In this document: positions 1 through 11,105 of the stretch, piece by piece | Layout of the letters: each line of letters starts with the position of its first letter | Numbering within the stretch: position 1 is the stretch's first letter | Source of the DNA: Armillaria gallica | Lineage: Eukaryota; Basidiomycota; Agaricomycetes; Agaricales; Physalacriaceae | Length of the DNA stretch: 64,000 nt | NCBI GenBank assembly: GCA_037576215.1 | Contig: JBANDB010000015.1 | Location: 1,488,001 to 1,552,000 of the forward strand | Direction of reading: 5' to 3' | Notes under the pieces: generated by a model | What the model saw: only the letters and a program-made list of their open reading frames with translations | Database searches by the model: none | What the model was told of the DNA's origin: nothing | Program-made: the position numbers and the translations under genes

Positions 1-1
1 T

Positions 2-2432
2 CCAGATCCTTATGGTCAAGAGATGTCCGACAATGCACGAATATGGTCCATCTACCTTGAAGAAGCGGCCGATTTTGACGCCAATATGTTGGCAGAGTGG
101 CGGGATACCATCGATGTCCTACTTGTTTTTGTGCGTCCCAGGTTTCCGTTCAAAATTGGTGTCTAAATGTCTAACGCCATCATAGGCTGGCCTCTTCTCT
201 GCAGTACTAACAACATTCGTGGTGCAAACATCGCAAAACATGCAACCCTATTACAACCAGGCATCTGGATTCCTTTTCTTTCAAATACTCAATGCCACGG
301 TGTCGAACGGCTCTCAATTCTCTATCCCTTCCTCCCCTACCGCCTTCAACTTTTCTCCCAGCCGTTCCGATGAGTGGTTGAACAGCTTGTGGTTCGTGAG
401 CTTGACGCTCAGTCTCATCACTGCCCTCGTCGCAGTTTTGGTCAAGCAGTGGCTCCACCAATACGTCTCCATCGTCTCCGACAGCTCTGCACGCGATCGT
501 GCAAGAATCCGACACTTGCGATACGCTGGACTACAGACGTGGCAAGTACCCATGATCATCGGCTTGCTTCCGGTTCTCCTTCATGTTTCGTTGGCGCTCT
601 TTTTTGCTGGCCTCGCTGTTTTCTTGTTCTCTCTGGACATGAAAGTGGCCTGGCTAGTGTCTATCATCGGTGCTGTGACATACATGGCCTACGTCGTTGC
701 CCTAATCTTTCCCCTGGTCCATCCGTACTGTCCGTACAAGGTCCCGTTGGCGTTTTACGTCCACCATCTGTATCGATTCTTCTACGACCGTCTTATTACA
801 CCCATTTTCATCATTCGACGATATCCGGATCATTACATGGTTTTTTTACGCAGGTACCTGCGCAACGACATTTCCGACATACGCGACGTAATTTCCCCCC
901 TACAATGTCCTACTCTGAAGGAAATCGAGCACGATCATGTTCAAAAATGTGCTGCAAAAGTGGATGCGCAGTCACTGTATTGGCTGCACCCCTCTACATC
1001 TAATGCCTCCGTGCACCAAAGTGTCGTGCATGCTTGTTCTGGGATGTCGTCTACCACTTGGAAATGCCTTCCCGATGAATGTCGATCCGCATTTGTGGTA
1101 TCTCTGTACCAGCAGATAGAGCGGATAGAACCACTTGTGCCGTCTCCTGGCACCGAAAGAGAATTGAAGCTCTGCTACAGAGCATATATACGTTTTTGCC
1201 CCGAGTATAGATACAGTCGGCTCTCCTCCGGCCGTGATCGCATGGCAGATCAGTGTTCCAATGAGCAGCTGAAAATGGTGCTATACTCCATGACAAATAC
1301 CGAGAAGGTGTTGACTGTTCTGCTCGGAATCCTTCAAGGCCCGCAGCGCTCTTCTCTCACTTTGCACTCCACGGTGTGGAATGCACTAGTCGATGCCGCT
1401 ATTCCCTTAGACCCCTTCCCGTACCGCCGTGGCAGCGCTGTGTTAGAATTAGAGCTGGAGCTTATGAAAATCCTTGCGAGTCCCTTGTCTACAAGCGAGA
1501 GCGAGGATGTCACCACTCTCGACAATCCTACGGGCGAGATGAGGAAACACACTCTTCCCCGATTATTGACTTTCTGGGAATATGATCGCACGGAAATCCT
1601 TGTCCCTGTCGACTCCGACCAACTTCTTAGCATCATGCTTTGCCTTATCCCCCGAATACAGCATAGGTTGTGCGACTCAGCGCACGCCTCAGATAGAAAG
1701 GATGCCATCGAAACTTCCCTCGCCATTATTGAATGCACAGGCTTCCTCATCCGACCTTTTGCCAGTGAACAAGTCATCAAAATGTTATGCTCCCTGCTTT
1801 CTTCCGAAGCGTTTGCCATCGTCGGAGATCTTGAAACACTTGCGCGCAAGGTATTCACGATTCTTGATGACCACCGAGAAATAACTCCAAACACGCAGTT
1901 CTATTCCGTGGCATATCAGTGCTACCTTCGTTCACTAGCAGACCGGGACTTAAGCTCGGAAAACGATGCAATGCTTCCCATCCTGGAACGTCTCCAATGG
2001 TCGTCTGAGAACATGTCTTCAAACTTGTCTATGTCCGATATTGACTTCCCTAAGGTGCTCTCCCTGTCCAACAGGTCACATCGTCGGGCAGCCCTCTTTT
2101 CAACCGATGTCTTCTTCTCAGTGGTGTTACTTCTCATTAGCAGACGTAATGAGGGTATCCTTTATGAGTGGGCACGACATCCTCTCGCGCATGAGGTCTG
2201 GCCAGTGTGTCTTCCCCGATTGGTGCGATGGGCACACATACGGTCATCTGTAGGATCTCGCCAATTGGTAATTTTCAAACGTGTCCTGGCCATTGCGGTA
2301 ATTGGGAAGCTGCGGGCTATGCTGGGCTATCCTGACGAAAAGTGTATGCCACAGTATGCATGTGTGGCGCATAGGGATGTAATACAATTTCCCTGGCTGC
2401 TTGACGTTACTTCTTCTGGTCTGGATCCGTGA
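2..2432 (+). CDS. DUF6535-domain membrane protein, copy A (5' end outside window)
   Basis: Two exons are visible, 2-130 and 186-2432, with a 55-bp GT-AG intron (131-185). Exon 2 is open for 748 codons to a TGA. The first visible exon carries the hallmark W-x-x-Y-x-E-E-A-A-D-F-D-A-N-M-L-A-E-W segment that precedes the membrane part of DUF6535 proteins. Four hydrophobic segments follow: AGLFSAVLTTFVV right after the intron, then LWFVSLTLSLITALVAVL, GLLPVLLHVSLALFFAGL and VAWLVSIIGAVTYMAYVVAL. The remaining ~500 residues look soluble and helical and contain the family-like motif S-L-x-W-L-x-x-x-T-S-N-A-S-V. The function of DUF6535 is not known. The first exon, present in copies B-D, lies upstream of the window. 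I see no break in the visible part. Confidence 0.85.
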
Positions 2433-3386
2433 GCGCAATTTCTCTATTTGTTCATGTTCCAGTTATCTGACGGAGTATTAGTGGCAGAGAGCCCTACGTA
2501 GTGAAATATTCTTCGGTACGGAGTTTCACAAGTTGGTTAACCTCCCCGGCTCACCGATGATAGGTTGAAAACCACCCAAATTTCAAGGAATCCTTACATT
2601 CTTATCTTTCATCGCAAGAAAATGCAGAAAACGGAGACCCTCTTACTGAATGGATGGAATTGAGTCTTAGCGAGTGAGAGAGAACAACAGGTATTGCGAA
2701 AGTGGGGGTAGACGTGAGAACTATAGAAGGGTGAACTCTGGATTTAGATCGAGGGTGGGCTGCTTCATCGACCACTTGGACATGTTTTGAAACAAGAACG
2801 GCAGTTTCCTGGAATCTATGGCTGGTGTTCAGTATAAAATAATAAATTCCAGTTATGAACTCTCTTCGATGTTTAGCTGAACTTACTACATGCTAATTGT
2901 CTGCAGTTTCATCGATCGTTGATCGACGACACAATAAAGCACCCGAAATGTGTAATACTACCTACCTACCAACCTATCTGCCTGTTTCTGCGTTAGTCTT
3001 AATCTGACGACGCGCATGCAGGTCGACCGAGGTTTGTTTTCCAGATCGCCACCCTGACCTATAGCCCCTTCAGCAAGACACTTTGCTCTGAGCGCGAGAG
3101 ACATTCCACCTACGACTCGCCATCACCATTCCATCGTAAACCAGAGCGAAAATGCCTGTGATGAGCGAAAACCAGTCTTTGTTTCTCACTCAGCGCCGCT
3201 AACCTGAATGTAAAATCATGGTGGAAGAGAGCACCGGCGGCCGCGCCTGACTCGGTGTATCATAATGTTTCTGTTTCACGTTGAATTATTGCAGGGAAGC
3301 TTTCTAAGGTAAGGTGCGCATATGGAAAGTAGCTAAGCGTGAACAAAATGAGACGGGGCCCTAATAATATATGCATAAATAATACA
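2433..3386. other. Intergenic: DUF6535 3' trailer, then no recognisable gene
   Basis: The first ~190 bp (stop codon to about 2620) are conserved downstream of all four DUF6535 copies, including a segment like tggcagagagccc followed by ggttaacctcc. This is probably 3' UTR or a downstream exon copied with the gene. Further on there is a short TACC run after gtgtaatac (about 2950-2972). The same string starts the microsatellite at 31.68 kb. I see no coding signal in the rest. Confidence 0.5.
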
Positions 3387-3935
3387 TCACGGGCCAAATT
3401 CCCAAGGACTATCTAGCAGCACGTCCGGCTCAACATCATCGACATCCCATTCCGATACCCCAGCCGCAAACCTGACGTTCCCTCGACGTGAAGTCGACAC
3501 AATAATATGCAGACCCATCAATAATGGCTCGTTGTCGCGTATGGATTCAATACACTCAATAGCCGTGTAAAAATCATTCTCAAGAGCAACGAGCCGAAGG
3601 CGTTGAAGACGAGGAAGGGGCTTTAGCGAATGCAAGAGCGGTTCCTGTTTACAAGATGAGAATTGCATATAGTTACATACGCAAGGATGACATATACCAT
3701 AAAGTCTTTGTTTCTGTCGACCACGATACCTAAAACGCGTAGTTTCGAGCGTTGGGACACTCCCGCTACATAGCCAGGGAAATGTCCAATAACCCAGTGG
3801 CTACCCCAGGACGACGACAGGCCGACGACTTCCAGAGTGCGAGAATGACGTGGGACTACCTCGCTCAACACTCGCTTCAAAATGTCTCCCTTCTCCGTCT
3901 CCTCTTCAAGTTCAAACGACAATTCGGGCATCACG
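3387..3935 (-). pseudogene. F-box/LRR-type gene, C-terminal part only
   Basis: Two minus-strand exons can be joined, about 3935-3698 and 3644-3387, with a 53-bp intron (gtatat...aacag). The joined reading frame gives F-M-E-P-L-L-H-S-L-K-P-L-P-R-L-Q, leucine-rich in the style of the C-terminal repeats of basidiomycete F-box proteins. It ends with an acidic tail D-V-D-D-V-E-P-D-V-L-L and a stop. A close paralog lies at 20473-21385, with the same N-E-P-L-L and E-P-D-V-L motifs. No F-box is attached: upstream of about 3935 the sequence switches to a kinase-like gene fragment. I class it as a pseudogene for that reason. Confidence 0.6.
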
Positions 3936-4256
3936 TATGAGCTCGAACCAGTTGGGCACCACGCTCTCTTGGATTTCGCGTACGGCATGTTGCAGATGTC
4001 CTTCGAGGGAAGGCGACCACCGCGATATCCCAGTCCACGATCTGCGGGCTTTAGAATAGTCTTCTCGTTATCGGAGTGTCACCGAACGAGTAACACAGCG
4101 GCAGATGTGAATGGCTCGACGCGCTTAATGACTGTGGCTATGAGAGGTCCAAAACTGCTTGGATTGAACGTCGAGGATCGTTCCGGGTACATGCCACTGC
4201 AAAACGCAAATCGACATGGGTATCAAAAGAAAATCGGCGTATTGCCGTACCTCTGA
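3936..4256 (-). pseudogene. Kinase-like gene, N-terminal fragment
   Basis: Read on minus, this shows the start of the kinase-like family seen elsewhere in the window: T-V-I-K-R-V-E-P-F-T-S-A-A-V-L-L-V, then H-S-D-N-E-K-T-I-L-K, an N-lobe-like strand pair. An in-frame TGA sits between the two segments. The later part W-S-P-S-L-E-G-H-L-type sequence and the P-x-W-F-E-L segment are also present, after a frame change. The fragment then stops abruptly where F-box/LRR sequence begins. No catalytic loop is present. It is a dead fragment. Confidence 0.6.
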
Positions 4257-4760
4257 ACCGTCGCCCATGATTCTCTCGAGAAAAAAGCCTTGCATGCCGC
4301 ATCAGACAACGAAGCATGAAGTTGAGAGGCACGCGTCGATGGTAGCGTCAGTTTGGTAGGCTGCGCCATGCTAGTGCCATCGATGCCGCTTGATGGTCGC
4401 CGTCGCAGCGCAAGAGGGCCACGTGTTTGGGAGCGACCACGACGGTGACCTATTCCTTGCTCTGCTACCCTGCAACAATGCTTATTTCCACCATCCTGTC
4501 TCAATGCCACGGTTTCGACAAGTTTAACGAGCGAATTCGTACCTTTTTGGGGTCCAACGAGGGTCCAAATCAAAAATCAGCATGTATGCTAGCCCACTTC
4601 TCTGCATAACAGCGCGAGGATTCGCTCAAGCGACGGCTTCTGTGATCTGGGAGATATGCGGCTGGTAGTCAATGTGCGTTGAATATGTATATTCTTCTTC
4701 GTATTCATAGACCTTTCTGTGCATGCAGAGTCGATAGGCAGCAGCAACGCGCCTTGCTTG
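4257..4760. other. Spacer between diverging kinase-like and transporter-like fragments
   Basis: This stretch, including ggtcgccgtcgcag, tccttgctctgctacc and gcgcgaggattcgctc, is conserved at about 14640-14990, and in part at 32580-32820 and 61060-61280. In each case it lies between a minus-strand kinase-like fragment and a plus-strand transporter-like fragment. It may be the old divergent promoter region of the pair. Short open frames in it are not conserved between copies. Confidence 0.45.
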
Positions 4761-5196
4761 GACCAGGCTGTCTATCTCCAGACTCGCTCTCCTATTCCCA
4801 TGTGTAACGGTGATGGAGGCTCAATTTGGTAGGCAGGGTCTCGGACAGGGTTTGGGACAGGCTTGCTAGGGTACGTAGGCTTGCTTCCTGCGGCATTTTC
4901 GGCACTGACTCGGGCTTGTGTAGCACAGACAAGCATAGGAACGGGAAACGGCGATCGGAAGAGACAGGAGGGTGTGTGCACGCCGAGGGAGGTGTTGGTG
5001 TTGGTGTTGGTGTTGTGTCTGGGATGGATATGCGACTGTTTTCGGACCTCGGATGTGAGATCTTGAGATGCAGCATACATACAGGCTATAAGATGCGCAT
5101 CCCATTACCCTCATGGCGCATTCGCAACTCTGGACGTATACTGCACTGCTGCATCCGAGCTCTCTTCTGCCCTCACCGTTTTCCTGGATGATAGTC
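4761..5196 (+). pseudogene. GPR1/FUN34/YaaH-like transporter fragment
   Basis: The recognisable piece is at about 5110-5190: G-A-F-A-x-x-D-V-Y-C-x-A-A-S-E-L-S-S-A-L. It matches the segment before the fifth membrane helix in the better copies near 17.3, 33.75 and 37.8 kb. The downstream helices are missing because the DUF6535 block begins at about 5197. A (GTTGGT)n tract sits at about 4992-5018. The minus strand is open for ~100 codons over the same stretch, but that frame is not maintained in the paralogs. Confidence 0.4.
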
Positions 5197-5433
5197 AGGG
5201 ATATAATTTCACGAATGGCACTCGCTTCACACCTTTCGAGTTCCTTTGGTTATCTTTAGAAGGTATCGGACCGTCAACGGATCTGTTCGGCATCATTAAA
5301 ACACAGTGCTGTGTTCGAACATGCGGCAAGCGCATTTTCTTCCTTGACAGCTACCATCACCATTGACAGTGAGCTCTGTTGTCGTCAAACGCTGGATGCC
5401 AGCTTAACCGCCTGATTTTTCAGCTGACACGTT

Positions 5434-8101
5434 ATGAGCTTTTTTCAGGGCACCTGTGTCCCGCCTCATCCACCCGTGGGTGAGACTCGTGCCCCTGCAG
5501 CGGTTGCCGGTGAAGGCGCTCATTCCCAATACAACGGTCCAAATGGGATGTTTTTTGGACTGAGGAAGAATCAGCTCTATTTTGGGGGAGTCGGTGCGTT
5601 CGGTTACTTCAACTTTTCTGCCGTGATATTCAAATGGCTTCAGGTGTTACTCCGCGCGACTATAAGGCCCACTACCCTCCCGATCCTCACGGCCAAGAAA
5701 TGTCCGCCAATGCACGAATATGGCCTATCTACCTTGAAGAAGCAGCCGATTTTGACGCCAATATGTTGGCAGAGTGGCGGGATACTATTGATGTCCTACT
5801 TGTTTTTGTGCGTCTCACGTTTCCTTTGAAAAATCGGGCTCAAGTCTAATGATAATAATATAGGCTGGTCTTTTCTCTGCGATACTAACAACATTCGTGG
5901 TTCAAACGTCACAAAACATGCAGCCAGATTACAACGAGGCATCCATGCGCCTTCTCTTCGAAATCCTCAAGGCTACCGCGTCGAACGGCTCCAAAATCTC
6001 CATTCCTTCCTCCCCTACTGCCTTCTTTTCTCCCAGCCGTTCCGATGAGTGGATGAACAGCTTGTGGTTCGTGAGCTTGACGCTCAGTCTCATCACTGCC
6101 CTCGTCGCCGTTTTGGTCAAGCAGTGGCTGCACCAATACGTCACCATTGTCTCCGACAGCTCGGCGCGCGATCGTGCCAGAATCCGACACTTGCGATACG
6201 CTGGACTACAGACGTGGCAGGTACCGATGATCATCGGGTTGCTTCCGGTTCTCCTTCATGTATCGCTGGCGTTCTTTTTCGCTGGCCTCGCTATCTTCCT
6301 CTTCTCTTTGGGCATGAAAGTGGCCTGGCTAGTGTCTATTATTGGTGCAGCCACATTCATGGCCTATGTTATAGCCCTAATCCTCCCCCTCGTGTATCCC
6401 TACTGTCCGTACAAGGTCCCGTTAACACTTTATGTCCACCATCTGTATCAATACATCCACCATCTGTGTCGATATGGCAACAGCTATCTTATTCCATCTA
6501 TCCAATACTGTATCGTCTTCGTGCGACACTATCCGTATACCCACATCTTTGGCCGTGCACGCTGTTATTACCTAACCAGGCACCAGCAAATGCTGGAAGC
6601 ATGGAAGCAGGAAGGGCAGGAGAATTCAATCCCTTTCCGCCAAAAGTTTCCCACTCTGAAAGAAATTGAGGACAATCACATTCAGCAATATGCCACGATG
6701 ACAGATGCACAATCGCTACAATGGCTGCATTCCTCCTCCTCTAACGCATCGGTGCACCAAAGTGTGCTGCAAGCCATTTCTGGAATGACACTCAACACTC
6801 TGAAATATCTTCCGGATAGATATGTATCTGCATCTGTGATGTCTCTGCGCCAGCAGATAGAGCCCATAAAAGCACTTTTGTCATCTCATGACACTGAAAA
6901 TGAACTGGTAGAATTGGAGCTCTACAGTAGAGCATTGTGGGTTCTTAGCGGTGATCCGATGGAAAAATCCTTCGATGAGCAACTAACAATGGTGCTGTCC
7001 GTGATCACTACTGAGAAAGCATCAACTTCTGTTCTTGGAATTCTTCAAGGCCCGCAACGCTCTTCCCTCACCTTACATCCAGAGGTGTGGAAGATACTAT
7101 TTGACATCACCATCTCCTCCCCACCCCTCGGCCATATTGCTCTGGCATTAGAGCTTGAGCTTATGAAAATCCTTGCGAGTCCCTCAACTGCAAGTGAGCA
7201 TGAGGACCCCACCACTATTGACAACCCTACAGATGAGATGAGGGGGTACATTTGCGACAAATTATTGGGGTATGATCGGACTCAAACCTCTAGTACTATC
7301 CGCACTGCTACCCACCTTGGCATCATGCTTTCACTTATCCCTCGGGTACATCAGAGATTGCTCGACTCATCGCATGCCTCAGATCTAATTGAGGTAATTG
7401 GAACTGCTCTCCCCATTATGACCGGCATTGCTCTTGCCATCAATCCTTCTCTGGCAATGCTAGACAAGATTATAGAAACCTATGCTATCCGTGTCTCCTC
7501 GCTTCGCTCCCAGATCCATGGCAATGCTTCTGACAGTGTCGATATTGAAGCATTAGCATGCGGGATACCATTCATTTTTAACCTGCACCAATCTCAGTGG
7601 ATTCAAACCATATCAGAACAGATGGAGCCAGCCGTCAATACAGAGACAGACAGTGACACTGGCGGGAGGATGCTGGAGCATTTGCATCATATGATAACAC
7701 AGTCAATTGGGCCAGATATCGACACACTTGTTGATGTGATGCGGCTTCTCATTCATGGACACCATGAACACATCCTCTATGAATGGATGCAAGGCTATAT
7801 TCACCGTTCCTGTGAGCCTTGGCGAGAATGTGTTTTGAGATTGATACGGTGGGCATCAGGAGAGAAATTCTGCCAATGGACCTTTCTCAAACGTGTCCTG
7901 GCCATCGTTGTGATCAAAGCATTGCAAGAGAGGTTACGGCAGTATCGTATCAATGTCAACGAGTCTGTGCCACAGTATGATAAATGGGCGTACATGGAAG
8001 TAAACATGCTGCCATGGCTGCTTGATATATATACTCCCAGTTCATCTAGGCAAGCCGGTTTCCTTTTGATACTTGAGATTCCTGCTCTAACAATGCCATA
8101 G
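5434..8101 (+). CDS. DUF6535-domain membrane protein, copy B (open)
   Basis: Three exons join in frame: 5434-5593, 5644-5807 and 5864-8101, giving 853 codons. The introns are 50 and 56 bp with gtgcgt donors. The ATG at 5434 opens a proline/alanine-rich N-terminus. Exon 2 encodes T-P-R-D-Y-K-A-H-Y-P-P-D-P and the W-P-I-Y-L-E-E-A-A-D-F-D segment. Exon 3 starts with A-G-L-F-S-A and holds the remaining membrane helices and a long soluble region with S-N-A-S-V-H-Q-S-V-L-Q-A-I. The stop lies about 18 codons later than in copy D because a TGA after S-S-R is replaced by a sense codon here. The family is unassigned in function and is likely in an internal or plasma membrane. This is the only complete, unbroken copy in the window. 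Confidence 0.9.
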
Positions 8102-8640
8102 TGATGGAGTGCCCAACCCATTGGAATATTCACAGGTACGTTGAAGTTTGTCTCCTTGGTTGACCTCCCGGGCTCATTGGGGATAGATTGAGGCACATCC
8201 AAAATTCCAGGAGTTCTTGAATTTTGGTAAGAAGATGTAGCAAATGATACACATTGAGAATCTACTTGGCAGTCACAGCAGTAGAAGGCAAGTAAGTCTG
8301 TCGGACCATCAAAAAATGTACTATTAATCAGTAACGATGTCATGTATTATGGAATCCCATTGTTAATCCCTATCATATTTATAATAGAGCGTAAGAACCA
8401 TATGCGCTTGAAGTTGAAGACAGCAAAAACGATCATGGTAAAACATGGATGTAAGTATGCTCATTCAATGGAAAAGAAACAGCTGGTTTACATGATCATA
8501 CAGTATCGAGTCAAGTCTCGCAGATTCTAATACCATTAGCCACATTATCTCAGTACAAGTACACCGACATCTTCTGCTCTCGCAGGCTTTGAATTCTGGC
8601 CAACGTACCCTCCTTAAGTCTCCTCCACCTCTCACGTCAC
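8102..8640. other. DUF6535 3' trailer and intergenic DNA
   Basis: It contains the conserved trailer (gtgatggagtgcccaacccattgg, then ggttgacctcccgggctcattgggg), shared with copy D at 54090-54200. AT-rich sequence without a supported gene follows. A short plus-strand frame near 8342-8530 is lost in the paralog and is not reported as a gene. Confidence 0.5.
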
Positions 8641-8805
8641 CATGCTTTTGCGTCGCAATTGTCCTTCGTACCTCCTTGCGTTATGCATATGCATTCTAGT
8701 GGTCGCGTGGTGTTATCGTACTCCGCAGCACTTTGAAGGAGGATCACCTTCGAATATAACAGTGCTCGCATACACTCCTTCGCGGATAAACGCAAGTATG
8801 CATTA
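8641..8805 (+). CDS. Small signal-anchored protein, unknown
   Basis: An ATG opens a 54-codon frame ending in TAA. The N-terminus is basic (M-L-L-R-R-N) followed by a hydrophobic run Y-L-L-A-L-C-I-C-I-L-V-V-A-W, as in signal peptides or type II membrane anchors. The sequence after it is polar, with N-I-T and N-A-S glycosylation-type triplets. The stop falls in a possible intron (gtatgcatta...ctacag). Removing that intron still gives a stop soon after, so the product would be short either way. The same frame lies after DUF6535 copy D, where the ATG is changed to ACG. It may be the first exon of a lost larger secreted or type II protein. Confidence 0.35.
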
Positions 8806-8954
8806 AAATAGAGTGCACAAATACCTCTTCTACAGTCATCACCCAATGACCCAGGAGGTCCAGCTTGTAATCCAACTACCTAGAGTGTGTCACCATAGAC
8901 TGAGGTCTTCGTGGCTCTCGACGTTGACTTCCGGCTTTGATTCGGATGTCCTTT

Positions 8955-9628
8955 TCAAGTAGCCTTCCTCCTTGGTGTTCGGCGGAGGCCGGATATACAT
9001 GATGCTGAACCCCGCTTCCGAATCAACGATGGTATCCGTAATGAGGTCTCAAGAATGGGACATCCCCACTCGTCGATAAACACAAAAGCAGAGTTGGCCC
9101 CTTCGATGGTGAGCTTGCGCACAATGAGCAAATGAAATTGATCAAAACACCATCTTCGTAGGACCGCTTTGTTGAAAGACAAGGATGATCTCCGTCTTGT
9201 CGACGCTAGATGGCAGCCTACTCCAGAGCTGGATTGTTCTTGATTGCACCGGTAGGCCTTCGAAGATGAACGACACCCTACGGAGATGGTGATAAGGAAA
9301 CGGAGGGGCTCGCTGAGATTAGAGTGCTTTTGGTGAGATATCATTGCAGACATGGAGCGGCAGCGGAAGGATATGATTGGAACGGACTGCTTGGAGTCAT
9401 CCACGCGAAATAGACAGCGCTGTTCCTTTTCCGGGAAATAAATCGGAGATAGCGGTTGACATATGAGCATGACATATTGATGAATGAGATGTGGTGATAT
9501 GCACGCATCCAGAATCGACAAACAAGGGGAAATGTCTTCATTAAATGAACATGGTCTCGCCTGTCCAGCAAAAGATACCAGCTCTCGACAATGATACTTT
9601 CTAGGCGTTTGACAGAGAGTCGTTGCAT
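8955..9628 (-). pseudogene. F-box protein gene, copy 1
   Basis: On minus, translation from 9628 gives an F-box-like start: R-L-S-V-K-R-L-E-S-I-I-V-E-S-W-Y-L-L-L, then F-P-L-V-C-R-F-W-M-R-A-Y-H-H-I-S-F. This matches the F-box pattern of L-x-x-E-x-L-E-x-I followed by C-R-x-W and a hydrophobic end. A second conserved part continues in another frame further on: L-R-R-V-S-F-I-F-E-G-L-P-V, then Q-L-W-S-R-L-P. F-box proteins usually bind SKP1 in SCF ubiquitin ligases. Paralogs are at 41802-42092 (F-box only) and 55164-56057. Frame changes after the F-box suggest a degenerate gene, although introns could explain some of them. Confidence 0.6.
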
Positions 9629-9639
9629 CGTATGATGTC

Positions 9640-10386
9640 AAAGCAAGGATTTCGATGGAAAAAGAGTTTTAGTTGTCGTTAGGCAAGGAGCTGCCGAGAA
9701 CTACCGTCCGACTTATCATTGCGCCATCTACAATCACATCTCCTCGACGCCAAAAGCCACCACAAATTCTTCGAGTCATTGACCATCCTCTCAACACTCG
9801 GTCCAAGCTGTCCTTTCCAAGTATAGCGACGGCTCTAATGAAGGCTTGGAGTCGGTTGGTTTGGTCACGGCACTGTACGAGCAGTTAGACAATGTTCTGA
9901 ATCTGTAGGACATGGCTTACGATACCTATGGGTCCCTAGAATTGGAGGAAGACATATACTCCGCCGTTAGGTACACAACCCGATACCATGCTCTTCCAAT
10001 AAGCCATCTTCGATGGACTTGGCACTCATCTATGCAGATCTCTGGACTATAAGAGGGAAAGAGACGGGTTGGTATTGGGATAATCGGACCATAAATGCAG
10101 CGGACGAGTGTCGTTGTGTTCAGGAAAAGACTGGAATACAAGATGACGGAAGACCTATGCTTCATTCCGCGTTGTATTGAATTGTCACCGGACGGGGACA
10201 GTACACCAGGGTATGAACTCGGCTACGATATATCGTTCTGAAGGAGCAACTTAACATAGTCGCTATTCGAAGACGTAAAAGTGGCATACCTCCGAGAGTC
10301 ATCTTTTTCTTCTCCGTACCCTGGTATCCAGGTAGATGTGTTTGCTGCTTGTCCGAGATGCTAGAATCGTCACCAAGCCAGAGCAT
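9640..10386 (-). pseudogene. F-box/LRR-type gene fragment
   Basis: The best conserved part is at about 10225-10300 on minus: a mini-intron-like segment gtatgccacttttacgtc...aatag followed by sequence encoding C-S-F-R-T-I. The same block is at 21320-21390, 42880-42935 and 56665-56725, always on minus and always followed by frames that decay. The F-box/LRR paralog at 20473-21385 shows what the intact gene looked like. Here the leucine-rich part is broken, and only short frames remain between 9926 and 10386. Confidence 0.4.
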
Positions 10387-10499
10387 CCAGGTCTTCAGTC
10401 AAGGTTCGACACGGAGATGCGATGAGAGAGATAAAGTATTGGCATAGTCCGCCATAAAAGTCATCAGGCGAACGGGTTGCTCAAACTCCAAAATATCGA

Positions 10500-11105
10500 C
10501 CATGGCGGACGGTGATACCTGTAGAGCTGATTGAAATGATCCTGCAAAGTATCGGTATAGCGTACCATTAGCGCGTGCTTAATGCCAGTTTACACCCTAG
10601 CTTCACGAATCCTCCTCTTCCGCAGCTTCCTTCCATTTCGTCGTCACCAGTATCTACTCCGGTTCACGAGATATCTCATCGTGTAATTTTCCAGAGCCTC
10701 TGGTCATGCATATACCCACACTGCCCGACTCTTCGCAAACCTTGGAGGCTCTCCCTAGAGCCCTATCGAGTCAGCACGTCTTCCCGCGCTCGGTTTCGGT
10801 ACGCCTCATGCATAGGGATCTTGCGACCGTCGCAGTAGGTCTGCGATCATCTGAACGCGTTTGCCGAACGAGGACAGCTGACATTTGGTGTTCAAGAGAC
10901 CGAGGGACAGTAGGTGAAAACGGCGTTCATTCAGGATGTGCTTCTCCACCTGGATTCGACTGGGAATGGCCTCCACCGGAAAAGTGGCAGTGGAGTTGAG
11001 TTCCTCCAGGCTCCAGGGAGAGCACGGTGGGACGGGGCAAGCGCGCATACACGGAAAAGACAGAAAGTCGACGCTGCAACCTCTGCGCCATCTTTATCAT
11101 TTTAA
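10500..11105 (+). pseudogene. F-box gene fragment, plus strand
   Basis: Just after the ATG-GCG-GAC at 10503 the plus strand reads R-T-V-I-P-V-E-L-I-E-M-I-L-Q-S-I, a clear F-box start. After a frame change comes D-K-R-T-I-S-A-C, then S-R-I-L-L-F-R-S, the usual next F-box segments. A TAG interrupts the first frame. Downstream frames, such as T-L-E-A-L-P-R-A-L-S-S-Q-H, may be remnants of leucine-rich repeats. Paralogs on the same strand are at 21590-21830, 43110-43345 and 56940-57540. Confidence 0.55.

Noticed and set aside
374..1003. 209-codon plus frame inside DUF6535 copy A
   Set aside because: It is an out-of-frame shadow of the DUF6535 exon, and similar shadows occur in copies B-D.
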